Origin: Candidatus Cloacimonadota bacterium
Lineage (GTDB): Bacteria; Cloacimonadota; Cloacimonadia; Cloacimonadales; TCS61
Assembly (NCBI GenBank): GCA_021734835.1
Contig: JAIPIH010000006.1
Span: 1 to 64,000 of the forward strand
Reading direction: 5' to 3'
DNA: 64,000 bases
The stretch's first letter is position 1, and each line of letters opens with the position of its first letter. Of the stretch, positions 1 to 9,500 are shown in pieces. The notes below the pieces were generated by a model, which had not been told where the DNA came from, did no database searches, and saw only the letters and a program-made list of their open reading frames with translations. The position numbers were made by a program, and so were the translations under genes.

Positions 1-1431
1 TAACTGCTTTTGTTCACGCGAGATAAGATTTTTTTCTCCACCTACTATTATCAAAATTGCAACTATTATGGCAGCAAAGAGGATAAATGAGGCAATATAG
101 AAAATTATTTTTTTTTCTAAATTATGTTTATTTAACTTTTCTATTTTCTTACGTTCAGTAATATCTCTCACAATATGAACTGCTCCAATCAACCTGCCTT
201 TGTCATCCAGTAAAGGGTCAGTTGTGATGTAATGCCAGCCAAAATCGGTTTGCATCTCCATTGCTTCCTTTTTCAAACTTTTCTTCATACGCAGGAAAGG
301 GCAATCCTCAATAGGTTCAGTTGTTTTATGAACAAGTGGATAACAAAACTGATTAATGATCTTGTTGTGGCTTATATGAAATAATTTTTCGGCTGCTTTA
401 TTTGATTGTAATATACGGTGATCCAGGTCTAATATCCAAATTGCATCCTCTGTTGAATCAATTATCTGATGCCATTGTTTTCCTGCTACAACAAGTTCCT
501 GCTCCACTTTTAATCTTTTTTCCATAACATTTTCTACTTCGGCAGCTCGTTTTACAACGAGTTTTTTTAAAGCTCTGTTCCAGGAATAAATTGCTATTAT
601 AATAATTCCGCTTAGGAGTATTATCCCAATTAAGATATTTTGGAACTTCCTACTCACAAAGATAGTTGGTCTATCTATCTTTACCCATTTGTTTAAGATC
701 TTTTTTTTAGTTTCAGCATCAATACTTAAAACTGCTTTTTCCATAATTGTCCCAAGCAATGGCCAATCTTTTCTTGTGAGTATAGAGAGTTTTGTAAAAA
801 ATCCGGATTCACCAGCTACCCGTAAATTAGATATCCCTTCTTTTTCAATGTAATAAAGTGCAATAGGGAGTGTTGCAATAAGAACATCATTTTCACCCAT
901 TGCAACCTTTCGTAGCCCGGTTTGCAGATTGGGAACAGATACGATCTCGATTTCCGGATGATGAAGGTTGAACATATCCTGCCACACATAACCGCTGACA
1001 CAAACAATTTTCTTACCATAAAGTTCATTTATGGAAGTTATATCAGCATGTTCGTTCCCTGTGATAAAAACCCCAGGAAAAATTATGTGGGGAGTGGAAA
1101 AGTTCATATATTTTGCCCTTTGTGGTGTTTGAGCACCAGCGGGCAGCATATCTACCTCATGATTTTGAGCTTTTTTTAATACTTGTTCCCAGTTTTTACA
1201 CTGAACCGTCTCAAATTTAATATTCAGTTTCCCGGAGATGATATCAATGTAATCTTTTGCTATTCCTTTATACTCTCCATTTTCGTCTATCCATTCTATG
1301 GGTGGAAAATCCGGGTCGGGAGCTATTCGGATAACCGGATGTTCCCGCAGCCAGTTAGTCTCAAGTTTGGTCAATTCAAGACCCCAAAGAAAGTTACTTA
1401 ACAATATAAAAATCAGTATTATTTTTTTCAC
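1..1431 (-). CDS. Membrane sensor protein, partial (runs off the window): signal peptide, SBP_bac_3-like periplasmic domain, TM segment, PAS domain, second TM region
   Basis: Own reverse-strand translation from GTG at 1431: MKKIILIFILLSNFLWGLELTKLETNWLREHPVIRIAPDPDFPPIEWIDENGEYKGIAKDYIDIISGKLNI..., then PAS-like ..IHIVRDITERKK.. Not in ORF track because no stop lies in the window. Confidence 0.8.
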   Translation of the reverse strand, partial: MKKIILIFILLSNFLWGLELTKLETNWLREHPVIRIAPDPDFPPIEWIDENGEYKGIAKDYIDIISGKLNIKFETVQCKNWEQVLKKAQNHEVDMLPAGAQTPQRAKYMNFSTPHIIFPGVFITGNEHADITSINELYGKKIVCVSGYVWQDMFNLHHPEIEIVSVPNLQTGLRKVAMGENDVLIATLPIALYYIEKEGISNLRVAGESGFFTKLSILTRKDWPLLGTIMEKAVLSIDAETKKKILNKWVKIDRPTIFVSRKFQNILIGIILLSGIIIIAIYSWNRALKKLVVKRAAEVENVMEKRLKVEQELVVAGKQWHQIIDSTEDAIWILDLDHRILQSNKAAEKLFHISHNKIINQFCYPLVHKTTEPIEDCPFLRMKKSLKKEAMEMQTDFGWHYITTDPLLDDKGRLIGAVHIVRDITERKKIEKLNKHNLEKKIIFYIASFILFAAIIVAILIIVGGEKNLISREQKQL

Positions 1432-2099
1432 TTTTGCGCCAACTTTCTTTCCAGCTCTATTACTTTATCTTTTAGTTCTCGCATACGAAATTCACGGTTA
1501 TTGAATAATTTGTTGAATTCTTTCAAGCGCTTGATCTTTAATTCTAATTGTTTTGTTCGCTCTTTTACAATATCTTCCAATTTTTCCTGATATCTTTTTA
1601 ACTCATTATTTGTAGTTTTTAACAAAATCAATTTATCTTCCAGTTTTTTTACCAATACTTGGTTGTATTGTTTTAATACAACAGTCTCATTTACTTCTGC
1701 TTTAGCAGTTGATTTGAAATTAGCTCTCTCTTGTTCTTCCAGTACTTCCGAAATAATCCGAGCAAACTCAACGGGATCTATTGGTTTTGTAATGAATTTA
1801 TCTGCACCCAAGCTGAGAGCGAATTCTCCATCTTTTTCCCCCGTATAGGTAGCTGTATAGAAGATAAAAGGTATTTGTTGGATTTTTTTATCTTTTTTAC
1901 ATTCAATACAAAAAGTAAATCCGTCCATCGTCGGCATTAGAATGTCTGAAATAATGAGATCAGGAAGATCTTCCTGCATTAATTTTATAGCTTCCGCTCC
2001 GTTTTTTGCTGTGATTGTATCGTATCCCTTGGAATTGAAAATTGTCTCTAAAAGGTAAAGATTCTCATTGTTGTCATCCACTAATAAAATCTTCTTCAT
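1428..2099 (-). CDS. Response regulator (REC domain) with C-terminal coiled coil, no DNA-binding domain evident
   Basis: MKKILLVDDNNENLYLLETIFNSKGYDTITAKNGAEAIKLMQEDLPDLIISDILMPTMDGF; Lys-rich heptad-like C-terminus; good SD (gaggagg). Confidence 0.9.
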   Translation of the reverse strand: MKKILLVDDNNENLYLLETIFNSKGYDTITAKNGAEAIKLMQEDLPDLIISDILMPTMDGFTFCIECKKDKKIQQIPFIFYTATYTGEKDGEFALSLGADKFITKPIDPVEFARIISEVLEEQERANFKSTAKAEVNETVVLKQYNQVLVKKLEDKLILLKTTNNELKRYQEKLEDIVKERTKQLELKIKRLKEFNKLFNNREFRMRELKDKVIELERKLAQK

Positions 2100-2217
2100 A
2101 GCATCTTCCTCCTCTTAACACTAAGTGGTCAATCAATACTTAATTAACCTGTTACGATATATCTTTTTTTTTCAATTTATTCGATAATCATCCATTTTAT
2201 TAATATCTATCAGGATG

Positions 2218-3675
2218 TCAGCATAATTTTAAACCCTTCTGTAATCTTATCACAAACGCTGTTCCTTTCGGTTTGTTGTCTTTCACAAAAATTGTGCCGC
2301 CATAATCTTCGATCATTTGTTTTACAATATACAATCCAATTCCTGTATGCCCGCTTTCCCCGTAAAAAAATCCTTTATTGAATATTTTTGATTTAATATC
2401 GTCAGGAATACCAATTCCATTATCTGAGCAGTGAATCTCACAAAATTGATCATCACTGGTAACTTTGATCTCTAGTTTATCAGCTTTGCCATGTTTAATA
2501 GAATTATCTATGATATTATCAAACATAGAATATATCCCTTCATCCGCGTAAGCATAGCAGTTCCCATTATGTCTTATTTCGATTTTAGAATGAGAAGAAG
2601 CAATTTCATTAATCACTTTATTAATATCCATCTCTTGGAGGCTGGTGTGTGTATCTAAAAAAACTTCATGATTTCGATGTCGATCGATCGCATTTAAACT
2701 AGTTTTAACTCTTGTCAGTATCTCATCTAAAAGTGTTTTGTCAGGATTCCTTTTATATAAGTTCACAGCACTTCTGATAACCGCCAGGTTATTTGTGATA
2801 TCATGTCGGATAATGGAATTTACTATCTTTAATCTTTCCTCGGTTTTTTTTCGGACTGAGATATCTCTTACAGTTGCCTGCAGAAAACTTACGTTTTTAA
2901 GATCAACTCGAGTTAGTAATACAGTTGCAGTGAAATTTTCACCATTAATTTTTTTATGGATCCACTCAAAGAAATTTGATCCTTCTCTCATAGCCTTTTC
3001 AATATTCTGAAGCGCTTTTTCCGAGCTTAATGAACCATCCGGCTGCCTTTCCGGGCTTATATCCCATGGATGTATTTGAATGAACTCTTCCTCATTTTTT
3101 ACATGGAACAATTTGTGAATAGCAGGGTTGCCGGAGGTAAAATGCCATTCCGGCGGTGCCAATGTCATGATAGCATCATTAGAAGAAAGAAATAGTTTTT
3201 TATAACGCTCTTCACTTTCCTGCAAAGCAATTCTGGCTGTTACCCTATTGGTTATATCTCTGTCAACTCCGCGGTATCCAGTCAATTTGTCATTTTCATC
3301 ATAAAGGGCGATAGCCGTACTTTCTGTATAGACTATAGAACCATTTTTATGTAAAAATTTACCTTGAACTCTCTCCCAGCCAATTCCCTGTTTTAAATTG
3401 TCATATAAGATCTTCAAGGCATTTGCGGTTACTTTCTTCTCCCACAATGCTGTAACATTAAGACCAACGATCTCTTCTGGTTTATAACCCAGAATATCTT
3501 CTACTGCTTTGTTGGAATACGTGTGAATCCCATTTATATCCATTTCCCAAACCCAATCGAGTAAGGTAGCAATAAAATTTTTATAATAATCTTTTCTCTT
3601 TCTGAAAGAAGATTCTAAATTTTGCAATTCCTTGATCTTCTCTTTTAATTTTTTTAATTCTTTTTGCTGATTCAT
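2218..3675 (-). CDS. PAS-PAS sensor histidine kinase (ORF open to 3741; start at MNQQKELKKLKEK more likely)
   Basis: Two PAS/PAC segments, H-box IVNSIIRHDITNNLAVIRSAVNLYKRN, HATPase motifs DNGIGIPDDIKSKIF and GIGLYIVKQMIEDYGG. Confidence 0.9.
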   Translation of the reverse strand: MNQQKELKKLKEKIKELQNLESSFRKRKDYYKNFIATLLDWVWEMDINGIHTYSNKAVEDILGYKPEEIVGLNVTALWEKKVTANALKILYDNLKQGIGWERVQGKFLHKNGSIVYTESTAIALYDENDKLTGYRGVDRDITNRVTARIALQESEERYKKLFLSSNDAIMTLAPPEWHFTSGNPAIHKLFHVKNEEEFIQIHPWDISPERQPDGSLSSEKALQNIEKAMREGSNFFEWIHKKINGENFTATVLLTRVDLKNVSFLQATVRDISVRKKTEERLKIVNSIIRHDITNNLAVIRSAVNLYKRNPDKTLLDEILTRVKTSLNAIDRHRNHEVFLDTHTSLQEMDINKVINEIASSHSKIEIRHNGNCYAYADEGIYSMFDNIIDNSIKHGKADKLEIKVTSDDQFCEIHCSDNGIGIPDDIKSKIFNKGFFYGESGHTGIGLYIVKQMIEDYGGTIFVKDNKPKGTAFVIRLQKGLKLC

Positions 3676-3862
3676 AAATGACACCTCTGGCAACATTTTG
3701 TTTATCATAATCGGTTTTGCATAATCACATTTCCTTATCAAATCTACGATACTTAAGTAACTAGCCAGATGAATTCTGTGGCATAATGTCTCAACTGTTC
3801 CATTATTGTCACAGTTTTAACTTTTTTTGTTCAAATTTTAATACAAGCAACATATTATTATA

Positions 3863-3895
3863 ATTAATATTAGGCAAGTTATTCCTAATATTAAT
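3863..3895. repeat. Perfect 12-bp inverted repeat in an intergenic region
   Basis: ATTAATATTAGG (3863-3874), 9-nt loop, CCTAATATTAAT (3884-3895). Confidence 0.75.
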
Positions 3896-3977
3896 ATAAC
3901 ATAAGATATGCATTTGTTATTCCATTGAATTGCAAACTATGATAAAGTTAATTTTTCAGGGAATTTTGGCTAATTTC

Positions 3978-4676
3978 TCAAATCCCTGGATGGTGAACTT
4001 TGTTTTGCATTTCCCAAGGTTTAGAAAGGAAATATTTTAGTTTTTTTCTGGTTTTTCCCATTATATGTTCAGGAATTTTAGTGAGATTTGATTCGAGGAC
4101 AGTAAATGTATCAAATTTAATTTTCTCATGTTCAGCAACGAGATCAATCAATTCAATACCCATTTTCAGAATATCCATAGTAGTAAATTCCATAAGATTA
4201 GTATTACAGATTAGTTCGGTTACTTCCAGTTTTGAAGCTGATCTGAGCATTTGCAGCATTTCAAGAATACCGTTTAGATCAGATGTAAAAGGGCGTTTAG
4301 TATTGATGACAAAATGCATTTCATAACCGCGTTTCTTAATATTTTCTACATATCTGGCCAAAGTTCTGCAGCCGGCAGGATCGCCTCCTACATCGAGGAT
4401 AATATTGCTCTTCTTGTTTTGAACAGCTCCCATGATCCTGGGAGACAGCATTGGCAGATCAGCATGTTGAAATTCTCCCTCAGGTGCTATAACTGTAATC
4501 CCTTCCTGGCGGAATTGTTCTCTTACATCTCTGCTTCGGAAATACGGATTCACAACATCAAGATCTACAAGTGTTACAGAATTCCCCTGATCAGAAAATT
4601 CCTTAGCTAAATTAATTGAATATTCGCTTTTACCACTACCATAAGAACCAATAACAACAATCAACTTATTATCCAT
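3978..4676 (-). CDS. P-loop ATPase of the ParA/MinD/CobQ-like type
   Basis: VVIGSYGSGKSEYSINLAKEFSDQGNSVTLVDLDVVNPYFRSRDV; LDVGGDPAGCRTLA. Confidence 0.75.
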   Translation of the reverse strand: MDNKLIVVIGSYGSGKSEYSINLAKEFSDQGNSVTLVDLDVVNPYFRSRDVREQFRQEGITVIAPEGEFQHADLPMLSPRIMGAVQNKKSNIILDVGGDPAGCRTLARYVENIKKRGYEMHFVINTKRPFTSDLNGILEMLQMLRSASKLEVTELICNTNLMEFTTMDILKMGIELIDLVAEHEKIKFDTFTVLESNLTKIPEHIMGKTRKKLKYFLSKPWEMQNKVHHPGI

Positions 4677-4728
4677 ACTTCCTCTCAGAATTTATTTTAA
4701 TTGCGTCAAGATCGCTGGTTAAGATTAA

Positions 4729-4752
4729 TTGTCAAAAAAATCTTTTTGACAA
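4729..4752. promoter_or_regulatory. Palindrome with mirrored TTGACA boxes between divergent genes
   Basis: TTGTCAAAAA-AATC-TTTTTGACAA; a -35-like TTGACA on each strand. Confidence 0.6.
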
Positions 4753-4798
4753 GATTCAGCTAATGTAAAGATAGTATTTCAAAAACACGGAGATTGAT

Positions 4799-5551
4799 TT
4801 GAAAAAAAAATTGTTTGTAATTTTTATTTTGTTTGTCTTAGTGAGGTGTTTGATAGCTGTTGAATATCTTGAGTTAAATTTTTTTATTGAACCTCAATTT
4901 GAGCATGAACAGATGAATATGACTAATTTTCTGGTTAAAAATATCAGGAACGATTCTATTCGACAGGTAAATGTATTCGCTGGAAGATTGTTATCAACAC
5001 CACAATCGGATAGTTTAACTGCTTTTTTTATCAACACTATCAAACCGGATATAGTCTCTCCGGTTGATTATTATTTCTTTGATCGATCGCTGCAGGTCGA
5101 TCTGCTGATCTCTAATATTGAGAGTGATTCAATAGCCATAATAAAAAATCAAATAATCCATTGCGATTCTTTTAAAGTAGGAATATTTTCTCTTTATTCT
5201 CCTGATTTCAGTGTGAGGAATGTTGTTTCTAAGCACGCTAAATTGAAAACTGATATATTTAAAATTGCCAAAGATCAGGTGCAATATTTAGCAGGGGAGA
5301 CGGATTATATAATAATGCTTTCAAGCTTAAGCAAATACATTGATAACGATATCGTCAATAATCTTGATGTGGATGCTGTGGTGAGTTTTGATTATCAGCA
5401 AAAGAGTAATGAGATTCTCTCAAACCTGCTCACGAAGTTCTTTAGCGTAATTACAAAAAACGGTAATTATGGTAAACTGCGTTTGGAATTTAAAAACGGA
5501 AGGGTGAGAGAAAAATGGGAAGAAGTTGAATTCAGAGGAAGTGAATTCTGA
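4799..5551 (+). CDS. Secreted protein resembling the N-terminal metallophosphoesterase domain of UshA/5'-nucleotidases, but with metal-ligand motifs missing (probable pseudoenzyme)
   Basis: TTG start, signal peptide; segment order resembles the 5'-nucleotidase family (KVGIFSLYSPD, DYIIMLSSLSKYIDNDIVNNLDVDAVVSF) without GD, GNHE or GHSH. Confidence 0.5.
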   Translation: MKKKLFVIFILFVLVRCLIAVEYLELNFFIEPQFEHEQMNMTNFLVKNIRNDSIRQVNVFAGRLLSTPQSDSLTAFFINTIKPDIVSPVDYYFFDRSLQVDLLISNIESDSIAIIKNQIIHCDSFKVGIFSLYSPDFSVRNVVSKHAKLKTDIFKIAKDQVQYLAGETDYIIMLSSLSKYIDNDIVNNLDVDAVVSFDYQQKSNEILSNLLTKFFSVITKNGNYGKLRLEFKNGRVREKWEEVEFRGSEF

Positions 5552-5588
5552 TCCGCAAAGCAATTTTTTATCCAAGAGCAGGTGAAAA

Positions 5589-6497
5589 ATGATTATGCAG
5601 AAAGCAATAATAGAATTTATTGAAACACTTGTTTCCAGAGGATTATCCGAACATACTATAAAAGCTTACAAAAAGGATCTCCTGCAGCTGGAAGATTTTC
5701 TGAAAAAATATTTCGAAAATAATGAGGTGAAATTAGATCAGATCACAAAGCTGTTTTTACGTGATTTTTTGCGTTATCTCAGCAATCACGATAGAAATAA
5801 CAGAACTCTTGCTAGAAAGGCTACTTCTATGAAAACTTTTTTCCAATTTTGTGAAAAAAACTTAAAGCTGCAAAAAAATCCCGCTGCCAACCTGCATATC
5901 CCTAAATTCGAAAGAAAATTACCTAAGTATTTTTCTGAAAAGGAGATGGAACAGCTGCTGAATATTCCGGATCTTACAAGTAAATTTGGGATCAGGAACA
6001 GGGCCATTTTAGAATTGATCTATTCCAGCGGTCTGAGGATCAGTGAGATTTCTGTTTGCTCGATCGGACAGGTTGACTTAGATGAGAAGACGATCAAAAT
6101 AATTGGAAAAGGGGATAAAGAGCGTCTGGTCCCTCTAAGTAGCAAAGCTAAGATCGCCTTAAGGAATTATTTAACTGTTAGAGAAGAATTTACCTCACGC
6201 TTTAGCGGTGATGTATTTTTCCTATCAAAAAGTGGCAGGAAACTCTCACCAAACGAAGTTAGGGATATACTTTCCCGATATCTAAATCTGGTTGCCAAAA
6301 CCAAGGGTTATTCACCTCACTCTATCCGGCATTCTTTTGCTACTCATCTCTTAGCGCGGGGTGCTGATCTCAGAGCAGTTCAGGAAATGCTGGGTCATAG
6401 TAATTTATCAACAACAGAGATCTATACTCATCTAACCCTGAAAAATTTAAAAACTGCCTATCAACAAGCTCATCCTAGAAGTGATAAAAGTGACTAA
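5589..6497 (+). CDS. xerD: Tyrosine recombinase XerC/XerD
   Basis: SAM-like N-domain; catalytic SSGLRISEI, HSIRHSFATHLL, LGHSNLSTTEIYTHL. Confidence 0.9.
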   Translation: MIMQKAIIEFIETLVSRGLSEHTIKAYKKDLLQLEDFLKKYFENNEVKLDQITKLFLRDFLRYLSNHDRNNRTLARKATSMKTFFQFCEKNLKLQKNPAANLHIPKFERKLPKYFSEKEMEQLLNIPDLTSKFGIRNRAILELIYSSGLRISEISVCSIGQVDLDEKTIKIIGKGDKERLVPLSSKAKIALRNYLTVREEFTSRFSGDVFFLSKSGRKLSPNEVRDILSRYLNLVAKTKGYSPHSIRHSFATHLLARGADLRAVQEMLGHSNLSTTEIYTHLTLKNLKTAYQQAHPRSDKSD

Positions 6498-6525
6498 AAA
6501 AACCTCCAAACAAGTTTGAAGGTTT
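6493..6525 (-). terminator. Intrinsic terminator downstream of the cyclophilin gene
   Basis: AAACCTCCAAAC (6500-6511) / GTTTGAAGGTTT (6514-6525), one mismatch, followed on the minus strand by a T-run. Confidence 0.7.
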
Positions 6526-6549
6526 CATAAATTCTAATTAAAAGCTTTA

Positions 6550-7128
6550 TTACTCAATTATTTTTACTTCATCAATGATAATATCATCAACCGGCCAATC
6601 CTGCATTCCATTTTTAGGATTTACATGGGTTGGAACCGCTTTGATGGTGGTTACAATATCCATTCCCTCGATCACTTTCCCAAAGACACAATAACCCCAG
6701 CCGCGTTTTTTATCTTTATGATCAAGGAATTCGTTGTCCTTTACATTAATAAAAAATTGTGAAGTAGCAGAATGAGGATTGTTGGTTCTGGCCATGGCAA
6801 TTGTTCCGGTTTCATTGGAGAGCATGTTATCAGCTTCGTTTTGGATGGACTCAAAGGTATCGGATTTGTGTTCGCCTTCAACTGTGAATCCGCCGCCCTG
6901 GATCATAAAATTGTTGATAACTCTGTGAAATACAGTTCCATCGTAAAACTTATCTTCAGCATATTTTACAAAATTTTCAACTGTTTTAGGCGCTTTATCA
7001 GCAAACAATTCCAGAGTTATTGTTCCTTTATTTGTGATAATACTTGCCTTTACATTTTCTTCCGCATTCAAATTGTTCATGATAATTCCTCCGAGTAGTA
7101 CAATTATTAATACCAGTAATTTTTTCAT
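6550..7128 (-). CDS. Peptidyl-prolyl cis-trans isomerase, cyclophilin type, exported
   Basis: Signal peptide; FHRVINNFMIQGG, GTIAMARTNNPHSATSQFFIN, CVFGKVIEGMDIV. Confidence 0.93.
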   Translation of the reverse strand: MKKLLVLIIVLLGGIIMNNLNAEENVKASIITNKGTITLELFADKAPKTVENFVKYAEDKFYDGTVFHRVINNFMIQGGGFTVEGEHKSDTFESIQNEADNMLSNETGTIAMARTNNPHSATSQFFINVKDNEFLDHKDKKRGWGYCVFGKVIEGMDIVTTIKAVPTHVNPKNGMQDWPVDDIIIDEVKIIE

Positions 7129-7157
7129 TTTTTAATTCTCCTTCTTTTATTTAATTC

Positions 7158-7889
7158 TTATTTATAAAAAAGTAATTCTATTTTCCCATTGGTGATCTGC
7201 AAATAAGAAAAGTGTGTGATCCAATCTCCGGCATTTGCATAAGTTCCATTTTTATAATGCTCGATTTTTGGAAGATGAGAATGACCTAAAATCACCCGAT
7301 CGACCACTTTCAGTTTTTCTTTAGCAAATTTTATAAGACCCTGTTCGCGTTTATTCAGTTCATTTTTGGCAATTTGTTTCTTGCGGCTTGATCTGCTCAT
7401 ATTGCTGCCTATCTTCAAAGCTAGATTAGGATGTAAAGAACCGAATAACCACATCATAAATTTATTACGGATCATTTTCCTGAATATCTGATACCGCAGA
7501 TCATTTGTAGTATATTTGTCACCATGCGAAATAAAAGTTTTTACACCATCGATGATTTCAAAAAAATCCTCACGATAAACTTCTATGCCCATGGTATCGG
7601 TCAGGAAATTTTTAAACCAGAAATCATGGTTGCCGGCAATAAACACAATTCGAACGCCCTTTAATCTTAACTGAAATAATTTGATCAAAACCGGGAAATA
7701 ATTTTTAATGATAAAATCATTCCAGACAAACCAAAGATCAAAAATATCTCCATTTAAAACAAGCATATCAGCTTTGTCTTGAATACTATCAAGAAAATTG
7801 ATTACTTTTTCTCTACGCTCCAAATCAATCTGAGCTTCTTTAAATTTCAAATGAAAATCTGAGACTACATAAACATTCATATTGATCAA
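7158..7889 (-). CDS. lpxH: UDP-2,3-diacylglucosamine diphosphatase-like metallophosphoesterase
   Basis: VVSDFHLKF, LVLNGDIFDLWFVW, FIAGNHDFWF, ILGHSHLP. Confidence 0.8.
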   Translation of the reverse strand: MINMNVYVVSDFHLKFKEAQIDLERREKVINFLDSIQDKADMLVLNGDIFDLWFVWNDFIIKNYFPVLIKLFQLRLKGVRIVFIAGNHDFWFKNFLTDTMGIEVYREDFFEIIDGVKTFISHGDKYTTNDLRYQIFRKMIRNKFMMWLFGSLHPNLALKIGSNMSRSSRKKQIAKNELNKREQGLIKFAKEKLKVVDRVILGHSHLPKIEHYKNGTYANAGDWITHFSYLQITNGKIELLFYK

Positions 7890-7892
7890 TCC

Positions 7893-8543
7893 TTAATTAT
7901 TCATGATGTAATAAAAAATATTTGCACCAAATTGTAAAGCTTGCTTTTTGATCTCTTGTGGATCATCATGGGCTGCACTCCAGCCGTCACTTATATTGGA
8001 TTCGTAAGTATAAAGGAGCATAAGTCTACCCTGATCATTGAATAAACCAAACGCCTGTGGTCTTTTATCATCATGTTTGTGTATTTTGGGGAGTCCTTTT
8101 GGAAAGTTGAAGTAACTATTAAAAATATTGTGAGAAGCTGGTAATTCTATCATCGCTCTATCAGGGAATATCTTCTGCATCTCTTTGCGGAAAGAGCTAT
8201 CCATACCATAATCATCATCGGCAAAGATAAATCCTCCCCTTTCCAGATAACTCTTAATATTAGCAGCTTCCTCTTTGTTGAAACTCACAGTTCCATGACC
8301 GGTCATAAATACAAATGGATAGTCAAAAAGTTTGGTTTCATCCGGCTTTACGATAGCTTCTATCACAGAAAATTTTGTACTTATAGTTTTATTCAGATAT
8401 TCTGCAATGTTGGGGATGATGTCCTGATCGTTATACCAGTCGCCACCGCCCTGATAATGCAGCCGAGCTAATTGATGCTCTCTAGCCTGAGCTTGAAGAG
8501 TGCATAAAGACATCAAAATTAAAAATAATAATTTTCTTATCAT
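7893..8543 (-). CDS. DUF4159-family exported protein (ORF open to 8603; start at MIRKLLFLILM more likely)
   Basis: Signal peptide; ARLHYQGGGDWYNDQDIIPNIAEYLN, YPFVFMTGHGTVSFNKEEAANIKSYLERGGFIFADDDYG. Confidence 0.75.
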   Translation of the reverse strand: MIRKLLFLILMSLCTLQAQAREHQLARLHYQGGGDWYNDQDIIPNIAEYLNKTISTKFSVIEAIVKPDETKLFDYPFVFMTGHGTVSFNKEEAANIKSYLERGGFIFADDDYGMDSSFRKEMQKIFPDRAMIELPASHNIFNSYFNFPKGLPKIHKHDDKRPQAFGLFNDQGRLMLLYTYESNISDGWSAAHDDPQEIKKQALQFGANIFYYIMNN

Positions 8544-8695
8544 ATTCACGGAATTTATAAATTTTGGGATAAGAAATAAGGCAAGGAAAAAAAATCTGGA
8601 CACAATAAAATGAGGCTCTGAGATGGCTTTGATAAAAATTTAAGTTATTTTGTAAATGATCAATGTTACACAAGTTGATCTTAAATGGAGTTGAT

Positions 8696-9493
8696 GTGAT
8701 ACTTTATAAAAAACTTGTTACAAGCGATAAATTCTTTCTAATTGCCGGTCCTTGCGTTGTGGAAGATGAAAGGATTATGTTACAGATAGCTGAGGAACTT
8801 ACCGAGATAACTCAAAAAAGAGGTATCAACTTAATATTCAAATCATCCTATAAAAAGGCAAATAGGACTTCGATAAATTCTGAGACAGGTCCTGGATTAA
8901 AAGAAGGCATGGCTATCTTAAAGACGATCAAACAAAAATTCAACCTACCGATAATTACCGACATTCACGAGAAGATTGATATAGAAGAAGTTGTTAAAGT
9001 TGCAGATATCCTGCAAATTCCTGCTTTTTTATCGCGGCAGACAGAACTAATAGTTGCAGCTGCAAAAACCGGGAAAATAGTTAATATAAAGAAAGGTCAA
9101 TTTATGGCACCGGACGATATTGAAAAGGCAGCCAAAAAGGTGTTATCAGTAAATAACAACAAAATAATCCTTACAGAGCGCGGTACTTGTTTTGGATATC
9201 ATGATCTTGTTGTAGATTTCCGTAGTTTTGCGATTATGCATAGCCTAGGATTTCCAGTTGTATACGATGTTACACATAGCCTTCAGAAGCCTTCTCAAAC
9301 CAATATTTCAGGTGGAGCACCGCAGTTTGCAGAGATGATGGCAAAAGCTGCTATAGCTACAGGTATGGTAAATGGTTTATTCCTGGAAACGCATCCGGAT
9401 CCCTCCATAGCACATAGTGATGCAAACTCAATGCTGCCTCTGGCTGAAATTCCGGATCTTTTGGATGAATGTTTAAATATAGAAAGAAATTGA
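8696..9493 (+). CDS. kdsA: 3-deoxy-8-phosphooctulonate synthase (ORF open from 8663; GTG at 8696 preferred)
   Basis: FLIAGPCVVED, FKSSYKKANRTSINSETGPGL, YDVTHSLQKP. Confidence 0.95.
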   Translation: MILYKKLVTSDKFFLIAGPCVVEDERIMLQIAEELTEITQKRGINLIFKSSYKKANRTSINSETGPGLKEGMAILKTIKQKFNLPIITDIHEKIDIEEVVKVADILQIPAFLSRQTELIVAAAKTGKIVNIKKGQFMAPDDIEKAAKKVLSVNNNKIILTERGTCFGYHDLVVDFRSFAIMHSLGFPVVYDVTHSLQKPSQTNISGGAPQFAEMMAKAAIATGMVNGLFLETHPDPSIAHSDANSMLPLAEIPDLLDECLNIERN

Positions 9494-9500
9494 GGTAACT

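Noticed and set aside
816-1504. Small ORFs on both strands (70, 85, 72, 68 aa)
   Set aside because: They lie within the frame of the partial sensor gene 1-1431, which the ORF track omitted.
5589-6497. Tyrosine recombinase as sign of an integron or integrative element
   Set aside because: Looks like housekeeping XerC/D; no attachment-site repeats, cargo or mobility genes around it.
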